Origin: Craspedostauros australis
Taxonomy: Eukaryota; Bacillariophyta; Bacillariophyceae; Mastogloiales; Achnanthaceae
Assembly: GCA_026770025.1 (NCBI GenBank)
Contig: JAMXDE010000003.1
Coordinates: 1,116,001 to 1,180,000, forward strand
DNA length: 64,000 nucleotides
Reading direction: 5' to 3'
In this document: in pieces, positions 1-10,891 of the stretch
How the letters are laid out: each line of letters begins with the position of its first letter
How positions within the stretch are numbered: position 1 is the stretch's first letter
Program-made: the position numbers and the translations under genes
The notes under the pieces: generated by a model
Told to the model about the DNA's origin: nothing
Databases searched by the model: none
Seen by the model: the letters and a program-made list of their open reading frames with translations, nothing else

Positions 1-3000
1 CCCGGTGTTCCGACGAAACCGTATCGAGGACGGCTCCACTGGCCCGAATTTGGTGGTCGGATAGCAGTGTCACCCGACTGTCGACGTTCAGAGCGGCTTC
101 GTAGATCCGGAGGATCACTTCGTTGCCTTCTCTGGTCCTGGCCTTGATACTTGCGTCTACCACCGCGAGGTTGTTCTTCCTCATCGTGCTGGCCACGGCA
201 CCGACGATGTTGTACGTCCGATGCGGGTAGATATAGTCAATCTTCCAGACCCGGTCCTTGTTCCCGATAACGCAGCATTGTGCGCCTCCGTCACATACCG
301 CGTATGTCTGCGGAGAGAAGGTCGCCAGGTTGATCAGCTGTTCGGGCACTGATTGGCGTTGTTTGGATTCTGGTGGGTCGATGGGGCTTGTGGTGTCAGA
401 TGAATCACTCATCGTGATCATCTTCACGAGTCGGTCGTTGCCGTTCTCCTCGTGTCCTCCATAATCGACTAGGAACTTGGCAAGCTCCGAAGCGTCAATC
501 GAGGATAGGTCCGATCCATTCCCGTCCTGGGAATCAGATCCCTCGGTGGACCCTGCGGTGTACCTGGCCAGGTTCGCGTGGGTGACACCTCCATACTGCT
601 TGTGTGGCTTGGTTTCCTCCCCTTTCTCTGGGGGCTTCACGCTGGCAGGTGGTTGGGGTTCTTCCTGCTCCTTTTTGCCCTCGACGCGGGTGAATCCGGA
701 TCCGTTCCGGTCGTTATTGCGGCGGGCCCAGCGGAGGGAACTGCGGAGTTTCATGATCACTCGACGGACCTTCTCGGGTAGTCCATCGAATACTTCTTGT
801 GAGATGAAGGTGGGATCCTCCTGTAGTTTCTTCGAAATGGCATTGATGACCATCTCAGTGTTGGATTCACCTTGATCTTGGTTGGTTTCGGCGGTTGCCT
901 TGAAGATCCTGCGTTTGCCGGACCTTGATCCCCGCTGGTTGTTGGCTACCGCATTGTCCCTGGCGGACTCGGAGATGAGGTACATGCAGGTGGCTCCCAT
1001 CGACTGCATGTCCGGGCTTCGCTCGATGCTCCGGACCATGGTGCGAACGTTGATGTCGTCGCAACCGATGAGGTGGTTAAGGAGCGTGCGGCGTTGTTGC
1101 GCGTCGGAGACTTGTTGATCCAGATTGGTCGCCAGGAAATTCACGTTCGCGAATATATCCTGGATTTCCTTCACGTAGGATCCCAGGTCCTGTCTGCTGG
1201 GGTTGAAGTCATGTACCCTCTTCATCAGAGAGTCGACCTCCATTCCTCGGATCCAGTCGTTATCGTAGGTATTGAGGAGTTCATTCCAGAATAGGATACC
1301 GTCCTCGGTGAGGAGTCCTCTGGTGGCGAGTCCATGTGCTGGGCCGCCGGCGAAGACGGAGTATAGTCCCGCGAATAGGGTCCTGACGTCGCTCGCGACC
1401 TGTTCTGGCGAGGTGGTTGTTGGCACTCCTGTCACCGGGTCGATGTGGTCCTTGATCGCGTGGATTCCATGGGAATGGTATCGGTGCCGGAACTGGTCGT
1501 TGATCAGGTACGCCATGTCGTTTCCAAGGAGGTGGGCATGGATTTGGTGTTTCACCACTTGGAAGGATGCCGCATCACTCGTGAATTTGACGGAGTCCGG
1601 GATGGGGCGTCGCTTCGTTAGCTTGGCCTGGGCGACTGGAGGTTCGCTGCGGGTGGATCCTCGATGTGGTGTATACCCGGGTTCGTGTTGCCCGTGTGGG
1701 GTGTTCGGGCCCATGTTGCGAGGGTCATGTCTTCCGAAACCTCTGTTGGGATCGGTTGGGCGGTACTCATACGCGGGTGGTCGTGGTGGATACCCGGGGT
1801 GAGGGGGTCCGACAGGGGTGAAGGCTCCTTGCGGCATTGGAAAAACTCCGGCTCCATGGGGAAAATGGCCCATGGGGATAGGGATTCCAATGGGCGGGAA
1901 TCCTCCTGGGTGGGTTCCGTGGTACATCGGGAGCGGTGGGCCATGAGGGAATTGGTTTCCCATGTTAGGGGGATGCCCGTACGGGTTGCCGCCGTGGTGT
2001 CCATGGTTAATTGGAGGTCCATGGTTGTCACGATGCGGACGGCTTGTCCCATGGTTCGCGGGTGGGTTGCTGGCAGGGTTTCGGTTCACGGGTTCGTGCC
2101 CGTTGTTGCCTCGATAGTTACTCACGCCATGTGAGGCTGGGGTATCCGCGGTACCGTGGTAGGGATGCGGGTTCCGATCGTGGGGTGGGCGGTTCCCGTC
2201 GTTCTCTGGGTAGTTCATCCGGGGTGGGTTGGTACCTCCTGGGCCTCCGGCGGTCGTTTCGGGGGCGAAGGTTACTACCTTGGCGCCGGTTGGGTTGCGG
2301 TTGTAATCGCCGATCGTCGCGGGGTCTACGTTGGGGAAGAGTCGGTTCCGTCCTGTGGGGCCGCGGTTGTCGGTTACGTCTACGGTTTCGTCGTTACCAG
2401 GGCGTTGGTCGTAGTCAGTGCCTGGTTCGGTGTCTTCGTTGGGCGGAGTGGTATCACGGGTGTCGATGATCACTGGTGACGTGTTTTGTGATCCTTGCTT
2501 GGCGATGCTGGAGAGTTGGGTTTCGTTCTGGAAGTTGGGTGGGGTACGGTGCGGGGTATTCCCACCAAGCATGAGGGAGAGCCCAGATGGGGTTCCTCCT
2601 GGGTGGCTGTCGTTGTCGCGTCCGGTTCTATGGGTAGATGTTTCTGACCCAGATGAGATGCTGGTTGCGGATGCGTTGGAGAGTGCTTTCTTGTGTTCCC
2701 CGATGGCATTCAACCAAGCTTGGTTGTGATGGCGTTTGCCGCATCGTTCGGAACGGCAGAAGTCTGCCATGGCTTTGGCGGTGGTGTCCGTGTCGGTGAA
2801 CATCGCGTCAAGGGTAGATTCAAGAGTGGATTCCTCTTCAACTTCGATGGATCTGACCCATTCTCCGATGTGGTAGATGAGGAGTCCTGTCTCGTAGTTC
2901 CTTGCAACGTCGTCCGGGTGCTTGAGGTTGAACATGATTAATGCCGGGTTCATGTCGGTGGCTTCTTCATGGATGGTGATCAGCAGTTGGGAGATGGTCT

Positions 3001-3391
3001 TCTCTTCTGCGAGGGTCTTGGCTGGAAAGAGATCAAAGATCATGGCGGTTTCGATGCTGATCCGAAACTCCTGTTTGAGTTCCGTGAACGCGTCCCAGGT
3101 AGTCTTGTGGACGTGGCGCACGACTTCGGTTTCGTTGGTTCTTTCCTTTCGGTTCCATGCATCCACGATGATGGGGTGTCGGAAGGTGACCTCGATGAAG
3201 TCGACTCCGATCTCTGTGAAGGAGAGCGAAGATGGCCCGGCCGTTGGGTAGCCTGGCGTGCCATCAAGGATGGCAGAGAGGCTTGGGTCCTTCGGGTCCG
3301 CGGGAAGGGTCTCGAAGGCTTCGGTCCTGTCTCCTGGGCTCCTCTTGGGAGGTGGCCGGTTGGAGGCTTGGAGGCGTTGGGTGACGGTCAT
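1..3391 (-). CDS. Ty1/copia-type retrotransposon polyprotein, gag plus start of protease (partial, runs off left edge)
   Basis: An uninterrupted minus-strand frame of 1130 codons runs from the ATG at 3391 to the window edge with no stop; the nearest in-frame upstream stop is at 3431-3433. The protein would be the structural and processing precursor of a retrotransposon particle. The first ~230 residues look like a folded domain. Residues ~250-620 are low complexity and rich in Pro, His, Gly and Asn. A second helical gag-like block (~620-850) follows, then a charged linker. An aspartic protease active-site motif, CDGGAQCCVIG with catalytic Asp near residue 1034, lies close to the edge, followed by ITLLSE/QIR-like text (VTLLSDHQIRASG) that in my experience follows the protease in stramenopile copia elements. 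Integrase and reverse transcriptase would lie left of the window. The LTR begins 45 bp upstream of the ATG. Copia assignment rests on the protease motif, the layout and the 5-bp target duplications of related solo LTRs. Confidence 0.85.
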   Translation of the reverse strand, partial: MTVTQRLQASNRPPPKRSPGDRTEAFETLPADPKDPSLSAILDGTPGYPTAGPSSLSFTEIGVDFIEVTFRHPIIVDAWNRKERTNETEVVRHVHKTTWDAFTELKQEFRISIETAMIFDLFPAKTLAEEKTISQLLITIHEEATDMNPALIMFNLKHPDDVARNYETGLLIYHIGEWVRSIEVEEESTLESTLDAMFTDTDTTAKAMADFCRSERCGKRHHNQAWLNAIGEHKKALSNASATSISSGSETSTHRTGRDNDSHPGGTPSGLSLMLGGNTPHRTPPNFQNETQLSSIAKQGSQNTSPVIIDTRDTTPPNEDTEPGTDYDQRPGNDETVDVTDNRGPTGRNRLFPNVDPATIGDYNRNPTGAKVVTFAPETTAGGPGGTNPPRMNYPENDGNRPPHDRNPHPYHGTADTPASHGVSNYRGNNGHEPVNRNPASNPPANHGTSRPHRDNHGPPINHGHHGGNPYGHPPNMGNQFPHGPPLPMYHGTHPGGFPPIGIPIPMGHFPHGAGVFPMPQGAFTPVGPPHPGYPPRPPAYEYRPTDPNRGFGRHDPRNMGPNTPHGQHEPGYTPHRGSTRSEPPVAQAKLTKRRPIPDSVKFTSDAASFQVVKHQIHAHLLGNDMAYLINDQFRHRYHSHGIHAIKDHIDPVTGVPTTTSPEQVASDVRTLFAGLYSVFAGGPAHGLATRGLLTEDGILFWNELLNTYDNDWIRGMEVDSLMKRVHDFNPSRQDLGSYVKEIQDIFANVNFLATNLDQQVSDAQQRRTLLNHLIGCDDINVRTMVRSIERSPDMQSMGATCMYLISESARDNAVANNQRGSRSGKRRIFKATAETNQDQGESNTEMVINAISKKLQEDPTFISQEVFDGLPEKVRRVIMKLRSSLRWARRNNDRNGSGFTRVEGKKEQEEPQPPASVKPPEKGEETKPHKQYGGVTHANLARYTAGSTEGSDSQDGNGSDLSSIDASELAKFLVDYGGHEENGNDRLVKMITMSDSSDTTSPIDPPESKQRQSVPEQLINLATFSPQTYAVCDGGAQCCVIGNKDRVWKIDYIYPHRTYNIVGAVASTMRKNNLAVVDASIKARTREGNEVILRIYEAALNVDSRVTLLSDHQIRASGAVLDTVSSEHR

Positions 3392-3436
3392 CTTGCAGAG
3401 GTCTAAGAGCTTGACAATCTTTTGCGACTGTTAATC

Positions 3437-3964
3437 TAATAGAGCCCAAACGTAATGGCTGTTGTCTTGTTGGCTGTTCTTTAGCTGTAGGCAGAGGCTT
3501 GACTGGCAAGCGATCCGGACGAGAGTCTTCTGTTCCACAAGTAGTCAATTTAGAATACTGGTAGATGGTGAAGAAACGTGCGGATTATGAGATTAGTGCT
3601 ATGGTTCTTCTCTTCGAGGGGAATCTCCTGTGGTGTCCTGTTTGACAATGCGTGTGGGTTGTGTAGCCCGAGTACCGTGGGTCGAGATCCGTCGTCTGAG
3701 TTCTGTGAGAGACAATGGGCGATGATGCCCGTTGTTGTGGCTTTGGTTCCGTGCGTCGGCGTTTTGGCGATGGCGGGTGTCAGAAACTTGGTTATCGGAA
3801 CCCCAATGGTTCCTTGACACGAATTCCGAAGATCCGCTTCAAGGTTCTGGATCTGTCTCCAAACGTGGGGTTCGGCGAAGTGTCCGTTCGATCTACTGGA
3901 ATGCTGACGAGTCGGATGATTCGTAGTCTCTCTCACTAAGGTGGTTACTAGTTTAGCTCTATTA
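3437..3964 (-). repeat. 5' LTR of the copia element (528 bp)
   Basis: In element orientation the repeat begins TAATAGAGC and ends GCTCTATTA, a 9-bp terminal inverted pair. The same sequence recurs as solo copies at 10892-11418 and 53173-53700, which fixes both ends. It lies immediately upstream of the gag start. The candidate target duplication on the right is CAGCC (3965-3969); its partner is outside the window. The next base to the right is coding sequence of an AAA/TPR gene. Confidence 0.9.
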
Positions 3965-4409
3965 CAGCCGAAAGCGACGGAAGTACTACCGCCGCTCGAA
4001 TCAACACATACGAATCATGAGAGGATTCATCGAAACCAAGGGTGGAACCTCTCTCCATCGGTACATGATCATGCAAGCAGATGCCATGGCGGCTTCTGGA
4101 AAGGAATCAGAAGAGGCTGTAAAGGCAGCTTACGACAAGGCTATCTCGTTCTCTGCTCGCTCTGGTCATATCCATGAGACAGCGCTGGCAAATGAGCTTG
4201 CCGCCGAATATTTTCTGAATAATCAACCGCCGATCAAGGCTGCGCGCGAGTCAAAACCCGGTGATAGCAACCACAGCGCAAAGATTGAGATGGGGAAAGC
4301 AAGCAGCACGGGCGAAGACGATATAGAGTCTTACTGGCCACGACTGTATCTGGGAAATGCCATCTCGCTGTACAACGAGTGGGGAGCAAAGGCAAAGGTG
4401 GAGCACTTA

Positions 4410-4462
4410 CTAGCTGCAGAGAATGTAAAATGGGGTCACGATAGCACTGGTTGTAGAGTTTT
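4410..4462 (+). repeat. Left terminal inverted repeat of the Tc1-like element
   Basis: Matches the reverse complement of 9120-9171. It begins right after the target TA at 4408-4409, and similarity ends after GAGTTTT. Confidence 0.8.
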
Positions 4463-4917
4463 GGCCCCTTGTTGCCACTGGTTTGCTTGCTTTTGGGAGC
4501 AACGGCGATTGTACATTTAGAGCTATTTCGTGTTGTTTCTCCATGATCCGTCTTCTACGTCACAGGACGGATTCGACGTCATGCGAAACCACTCACAACA
4601 CAAGATGTGAGTGCGTCTTGCAGCACGTGGCCCTTGCTTCGCGACACAACGTGATGGCTGCGCAGCACACACCAATCGCGCCGCAACACACGCGGACCGT
4701 GCCACAACACAACGTGACGGCTCCGCGACACAACACACCGATCGTGTGGCGACGCGCACCAACCGCGACACAAAAATTACAGTCCTCGTCACAAAAAAAA
4801 ACTCAAACACAACACATCACACCACAATCCTCCATGCCATCAAGCAGACGATGTGCACACAACCATTCGAATCACAGGTGCACCTGCAACATGCAATACT
4901 ACTAATACGATTTGCAG

Positions 4918-7010
4918 TTACATCTCTGCTGTGTTGGCATCCTGCTCTGCTTTGCTGTGATGCTCGGTCTTGCCAACGAACATGGCCACGTCAAATGTGC
5001 TCATGGTGGGTGCTGCCTCGGTCTTGCTGTTGTTGTTGTGAGGCCCACTGATCTCGGCTTTGCTCTTGCTGGGCGTCTTCTTCTTCTTGCCTTTCTTCTG
5101 TTGCTCAGCCTCCTCATTGGCTCTGGTGGTCGCGACGATTTGCTTGTCCAGCAACGGAATGAGGCTGCTGGTTGTTCGCAGGTTCGTTTTAAGGCATTGC
5201 AGACCACTGACAGCCATCACCTTGAGCGCATCATCGTACATACCTTTGATGTCGGGCTTGGCGTATTTGAAGCCAGCTGATTCGTCTTTCTTGCCTGTTG
5301 CAGTTGGTTTCTTGGAATCATTGTTGGTTGCCTCATCCTCCTCCTCCAACGTGAAGTCCGTGTGAGACACAGTCACACCGATCTCATTGCCGTTCTTGTC
5401 AGTTTCGGTGAACGTTTGCTTCCACACGTTCATGCTCAGTCCCTTGCGCTCCGTCACAAATTCGTCACCTCCTTCTGCAGCACAAATTGCGTAGGCGATC
5501 TGATGGTGGCGAACATACGCGCGAGCTACCTTGTCCAGCCCAAATTGCTCCCAACAGGTTTTGCAAGCACCCCACAACGCATCAGTGGTGAACATGCGAC
5601 TCCCGTGGTGCTTACCTTGATGCGCTGACACGTGTTTCGACATCGCTGGGAATATCGTATCGTCTTTCACGTTCGTGATGGGAGAATTCGATGGTTGAAA
5701 TCGGAGGTGCCACCCGCAACTGTCGAACTCCTCGTTGATGAACCTGAGCAGTTCCGTGTCTCTGTGTGGCCCTGCGCCATCCATCTGGTACCGAATCACC
5801 ACATTTTTCCCGTTTCGGCCTTGATTTTGCTGGCGAGCGAATCCAGTGCTGGGAGTTCTTTTTCGCGGAAGAATGTCTTGAGGCTGTACTTCGGCTTGGG
5901 CTTAACACGATGGCCATCTGTTTCCTTGCTGCCCGTGATTTCCAGTGGTTGAAAGTACAGTTCGCCCTTCTTGCGAGAGATTTTGTTCTTATCAGGAAGG
6001 TGCTTGTACTTGGTTGGCGAGACCCAAGTTCGCTTGTATGTAGTCTTTTGCGCTCGAACCATGCGCCCAACACGTTCGAAGCTGACCTTATACGCCTTTC
6101 CTCCTCGATCAAAGTGGTTGTGTGTTGGAGCGAACACTGTTGATGCAATCGCCATGGTCTTTTCGATGTGGCACTTGTGGTGCACAGCATGATTCACAGG
6201 CTTAACCCCCATTTGGGGCACATGTTTGAGATTCTTCCGAGCGACAATAGAGTAGAACCACTTCTCATCCATGTGGACAACAACAACTTGTGTATTCTCG
6301 AACTGCTCAGCTGCTTCCCAGAACACACAGAAGTCCTTGGCCCAGATCTCGCGCTTTGCCTTCGTGTTGCCCTTGATCTTGGGGAGTATTGTTGTAGAAC
6401 GGTATTCGCTGCCCTCCAATCCCATCACGTATGTTCGAATGGTGTCTTTGCAGACGCATTGGACATTGCCGTTTCCTGCTAGTTCGCGTGCAACATCGTC
6501 CCACGAGATTGCGCCATTGCATCATCGCAACACATCCTGGAGCTCAACTTGCAGGAAGGGACCACGCTCCAACCACGAATCAGACAGGGATTTTGCGGAT
6601 GCCAGCTCTTCAGGCGAAGCATGGTCAAAGGCATAACAGATGTCCTCAGTCTTCAACCGTTGTCTTGGATGCTTCAGCTGCAGTTGTTTCGCAAAGATGG
6701 CACGCGGCGTGAAGTATTGCTGTTGCTTCTTGGGGCAGGTGAAGATGGTGCTGCCCGCATTGCTGTGCTTCTTCCGTTCCAGGTTGTTCTGTTGGAATTT
6801 CTTGATGTTGCGATCGACAGTGCTAGTGCCAATATCCCATGCGTGGGCGATCAATTTCATGTTGGCTGGGATCCCACCCAAATTGAAACAGAGAATGATG
6901 TAGTTTTGATGTTCATCTGTGCGAAGTTGTTTCTTTGTATTGGTGGGCTTAGTGTTGGTACGCCCTCCATCCTTTCGCAACCATCCTTTTGTTTTCGCGC
7001 CTCTCTTCAT
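4918..7010 (-). pseudogene. Tc1/mariner-superfamily transposase, broken by a stop and a frameshift
   Basis: Read from 7010 downward: a ~100-residue N-terminal region with helix-turn-helix character (GIPANMKLIAHAWDIGTSTV), then an in-frame TGA at 6522-6524. The same frame continues to the first catalytic motif VVVHMDEKWFY. At about 5797-5802 the frame is lost in a run of five A; one more A would restore it. The shifted frame then carries the second motif YQMDGAGPHRD and the third, NSPITNVKDD, which give the D, D, D set expected for DDE/D cut-and-paste transposases of this type. A Lys-rich tail with a KKGKKKKTPSKSK run ends at 4918. The enzyme would cut and join the element ends in the nucleus; this copy should be inactive unless the lesions are sequencing errors. 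Confidence 0.85.
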
Positions 7011-7463
7011 CTACTTGTTGAGACGGGCGATTGCTGTTGCCTTCTGCTGCCGCGAGACCTCGAGAAAAGCTGCGATTTTGGCTTCTTGCGATTCCGTGGT
7101 AGTGGGGGATGGTGTGGGGGGCTTAGCCTTGTTGTTGGCACGCGTGGCAGCGACAGAGCGATGCTGAGGAGAAAGGAGGGAAGGCTTAGCAAGGCCACCA
7201 GCGTTTGGAGTCCGTGCGAAGGTAGCGAGGCTGTGTGGCGCGCACAGATCCTCACGAACAACGTACATTCGGCTCTGCCCCATCACTGGGGTCACCATGA
7301 CCATTGCCACCTCTCCTGGTGCAAGAGGCCCATCACGTTTGATTGTAGCGCCATCTGTGGTCTGCTTCATTGCAAACTCAACATGACATACGCCCAGGTC
7401 ACGGATCTTGTCATTCGAGTCCGTGTGAGGTGCCACCTTCACACAATCACCAGCGCGCAACAT
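7011..7463 (-). CDS. Upstream ORF of the Tc1-like element, in frame with the transposase across one TAG
   Basis: A 150-residue frame with a true ATG ends in TAG at 7011-7013. The next codon is the ATG of the transposase frame, in the same phase. It may be a separate small protein or the original N-terminus of the transposase cut off by a nonsense change. The first ~85 residues look globular (GDCVKVAP, GEVAMVMVTPVMG); the rest is Ser/Thr/Pro- and Ala/Lys-rich. I recognise no named domain. Confidence 0.45.
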   Translation of the reverse strand: MLRAGDCVKVAPHTDSNDKIRDLGVCHVEFAMKQTTDGATIKRDGPLAPGEVAMVMVTPVMGQSRMYVVREDLCAPHSLATFARTPNAGGLAKPSLLSPQHRSVAATRANNKAKPPTPSPTTTESQEAKIAAFLEVSRQQKATAIARLNK

Positions 7464-9119
7464 GCTTGCAAGGTGCAGACTGCAGTGAATGGAGGATGAT
7501 GTGTATTGTGTTGATGGAGGCTTCAGTGTACTTCAAAGGGGCGTCGCGACACGCACCAGGCACACGAGGACAGCGAGACAGCGCATCGCATCACCAGCCA
7601 TCGAAGCACAGCACGGCGCGGCGCATCACAGGGGGCATGGGCAACATTGGATGGTCACAAGGTGCATTGTGTCGTCCGCTCTCTCATGTGGAGAGTCACA
7701 GTCATTCTACATTGTTGTACAAGCTATAACCACAAGCAGCAGAGAATCAACAGCAGCTCGTCCCAGATGTGCAGTGTTTCCGTTGCCCACTTTGTGAGGA
7801 CAGTTTTGGTGTTGTGGAATGGAGGTGCAATTCGGGACTCGCAAAGTGTTCCCATTGGTTGGCACATTCGGTAGAATTGTGGTTAATCTCCATGGCCCCC
7901 AACAGCAAAAACTGGTTGAGAACACCAAACACAACACAACAACACGACAATGGAGAAACACAACAAAACTCTCCAAGCACCGTCGAACGGCATCGACGGC
8001 ACTGCCACAACCAGCGGTCCAGTGCAAGATCTGAGCACATAGGCGGAACCACCATGTGAATCTTGGTAGACGAGCGAGAGGGGGATGCCATAGTGGTCGA
8101 TTTGGGACCGTGGCAGGCCCACGCGCAAACGACACGATTCGGAGAAAAATCTGCTCGTTGGATATGGTCTCTGCCTGGAATGCACAGGCCATTCCAACAA
8201 CCATTGATGGGCAACACGCATCCACGAGGATAAGATGAAGATGCACACGAAGTTTGAGGGTCGGGGGTGGCCTGGAAGGTGCCCTCCGCAAGAAACAAGT
8301 GGAGGGCAAGAGTTTTTTGGTGGGTGGCGGCGGACACATCACGTGACTTCGCTGGTGATGGGTGCCACTCACAAGTCACCCAGATCGCCAAGCCACCCAT
8401 TCAAGATGTGTTCAGAATTAACTCAGGGATCGGTTCATGAAGCGCCGGAAAAAACAAAGGTCTGGAAGAGGCTTCAGCCTGGGATGCACACAAAAGGGAT
8501 TTTTTTGGGTGTCAGAAAAACATCATGATGGCATCATCACATGGAGGTGCACCTTTGGAGGTATGAGCGCCCCACCCATTCTGAACACATCAGTGTGTCG
8601 CCAGAGAATGTGGGAACGCATGGGGAGCATGTGGAGGAGCTGGAAGGATCGTATCGACGAGATACGGATCCAAATACGAATGGCATCTGCGTCGGAACCG
8701 GGTGTTCGAAAATTCTGCGTTTCAGTGCAGGGAGCCTTTGAGATATCCAATGCGCCCAGATTTTTCTATCCTTCATGGAGTGGATAGATGGGGGGTGTGC
8801 GGAGCCAATGTGGTGCGCGGATTGTGAAAATGCCAGGGATGATAATGATGATCATGGGTGCTGAAGGTAGGGCAGCATGGTGCCATCGAGAATTTTTCCC
8901 ACCCACAACCTGACTGACAGCAAGCCAAAAGGACATTAAAAATAAAGTTCATACAAATTTAACTTCGATATTCAGAATAAACGATAGCCAAGCGTCCGAA
9001 TGCACTGTCTATTTTTAATTTTAAATGGTGTGGTGTTGAGATATAGCATCATAAGCAGTTGTTTGGATGGTTTTGGGTGTGCTCTATTTTAGTCTACTTT
9101 ATCACGACTCATCACGAGT
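7464..9119. other. Right part of the Tc1-like element, no assignable gene
   Basis: Two overlapping minus-strand frames of ~220 codons (7707-8372 and 7747-8400) have no recognisable domain, no repeated support and a composition that looks like chance. 8930-9060 is AT-rich. I see no convincing gene. Confidence 0.4.
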
Positions 9120-9171
9120 AAAACTCCACAACCAGTGCTATCGTGACCCATTTTACATTCTCTGCAGGTCG
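9120..9171 (-). repeat. Right terminal inverted repeat of the Tc1-like element
   Basis: Reverse complement of the left repeat with a one-base length difference (GGG against GGGG). It is followed by the duplicated TA at 9172-9173. Confidence 0.8.
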
Positions 9172-9359
9172 TACTGGAGAAGTATCCAATCTTGCTTGAT
9201 AGGGGCATGGTTGAAGACAGTGTCGGTGTTGATACGCGTAGAGGAGAGGGCACCGGCCGACGGCGGAAACGAAGCATGATGAAGCACACTGCAGCCACTC
9301 GCATGTGTGTAACTACTGCACACAAGATCATGGCGGAGGTGAACTTCGATGCGTTGTAA

Positions 9360-10891
9360 AGCCAGGTTATCTCTGGACTAGCCCACGCTGTGTTTGCAGC
9401 GTGCGATCTCTTCAGCGACAACCTTGACACTTGTTGCCGCCGCCGCGTGGAGGAAGGGGAGAAATCACAAGGTCGATGAACGATTGCGGTCCCTGTTGCA
9501 GCTCGCTCCGCGGCGAGTGGCCAACGCCCCATCTACGAGTATGCAGCCATAACTCGTACTACAAATAGTACGACAAATGTACCTCGCTATGCTAGGTCGT
9601 AAATTGCAACGAACCCCCTCTGGACGAAAGATGTATTGTGCTTGCATGACGGCGCCCGAACGATCCAGAGCTCGTGGATACGGCCCTGTGGTCGGTGGGA
9701 TGAGATGGGCCGCCAGCTGCCACAACCTCGCCACCGAGTAGGGAGTTGTCGCTCGTGGGTATTCGCTGGGTGGGCGGCGTTGAAGTCGCAGGACATGGTC
9801 ATCTTTCACCATTCCGAGTCCGTGCTTCTCCGACAGCCCAAGTAAGCGCCTATTCGCTACTTTATTCGGGTTTGGTTCGGATTGATACAAGGAACGGTGA
9901 TACGTTTAATACCGTTCGGAGAATACTAATTGCGAACAGTCATAGCGAAAGGCAGCGGCCGAATTCGACGGTGTCGTTGTCACAAGTGATTCACTAGAGG
10001 GGTTCGAGTGGCCCCAGAACTTGGGTACTGGGACACGCCGGGCTGTCGGAATTCCAGGGGGAGCCCCGCTATTGAGACTTGTCTGGACGCAATGGAGACA
10101 GCCACTTTCGTGGGGATTTAGGTCTTTGCAATGCCCATGTGACGTCACGATTCGCTTTCTTCCTTCCCTGTTTCCCACACTGTTTCGTCAAACTGTTTGT
10201 TTTCTCATGGTACCAACATGGTTTTTCGCATTTTTGCCCAATCTGAACCAAAATGATTGATTCGATTGTCCAGATCCCTCTTTTTGCATCTCTTGTACGC
10301 AAATCATCGCATGATTCTTGTCTCTTCTTGTTTCTTTCTGTCAAAACAATGCACATTGTTAAAAAATAAGGACGATAATGCCAAAACTTGAGTACTTTGA
10401 TCTGTGGTCTATTCGCGTTGTTGGCAATGAGGAGGAGCGTTGGTTTCTTGTGTGGCAATCCATGCTCAACTCTCAACACAACTCATTCAGAAACTCATTG
10501 ACAACACTGCCAATTGACACTACCTCCTCCCTCCCTTCCTTTCAACTCAACTTCATCCGCAGAGCAAGTATGTAGCTCATGTGAAAGTGGGATCGAGAGT
10601 GGAAGAAGAAGCATGTCACGCCAAGAACCCAAGCCATGCCAACAAACAATCCCCAACAACAAATAGACTCCAACACAACAGTCTCCCACCCTCTCATACT
10701 CAGCCGTGCCAGACTTGGCATTCAACAAACACCCATCCATCTATCCATCCCTGCCATGCCATGCCATGCCAATGTGCCTCTAGAGATAGATAGTATCGAC
10801 ACCTGGGGGATGCTCCATCCTGTCTCACATCACACCAAACAAAGACTGTCCCAGCTGTAGTGGACAACCTGATGGGATCCGTCACACATTT
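9360..10891. other. Intergenic, nothing recognised
   Basis: Short frames only, none resembling a known family. CCAT-type simple repeats occur at about 10732-10772. A short stretch at about 9992-10010 (TAGAGGGGTTCGAGTGGC) recurs inverted near 14307-14326 without further similarity. Confidence 0.5.

Larger units (their letters stand above)
4410..9171 (-). mobile_element. Tc1/mariner-like DNA transposon, 4762 bp, inserted in the AAA/TPR fragment
   Basis: Inverted sequences of about 50 bp, 4410-4462 and 9120-9171, define the ends. The core CTGCAGAGAATGTAAAATGG is identical on both sides, and the two arms differ by one G in a run and by a few bases elsewhere. The flanks are TA (4408-4409 and 9172-9173), the target duplication expected for the IS630/Tc1/mariner superfamily. 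Inside, on the minus strand, are a broken transposase (4918-7010) and an in-frame upstream ORF (7011-7463). The host reading frame is continuous across the insertion when the element and one TA are removed, which independently supports both ends. Confidence 0.85.
3965..9359 (+). pseudogene. Third AAA/TPR signalling gene: C-terminal fragment, split by two mobile elements (coding parts 3965-4409 and 9172-9359)
   Basis: The frame starting directly at the LTR boundary (SRKRRKYY..) reads through 4409 and aligns with the C-terminal TPR end of the AAA/TPR genes at 14708 and 24754. Shared features include SRKYL-like text, an SGHIHETALANELAAEYFL helix pair (matching GYIHDEATANERLADCLMD) and a YNEWGAKAKVEHL terminus (matching YREWGALKKVEVL). 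The frame stops making sense at 4410, where a Tc1-like element begins. It resumes at 9172 as LEKYPILLDRG.. and ends in TAA at 9357-9359. Taking out the element and one TA restores the frame exactly. The tail is about 45 residues longer and more basic than in the intact paralogues. The N-terminal two thirds must lie beyond the copia element, outside the window, or be lost. Compared with the intact paralogues the fragment carries a ~25-residue insertion (KPGDSNHSAKIEMGKASS region). Confidence 0.8.

Noticed and set aside
258..2941. Several plus-strand frames of 70-180 codons opposite the copia gag
   Set aside because: They are antisense shadows of the continuous 1130-codon minus-strand frame.
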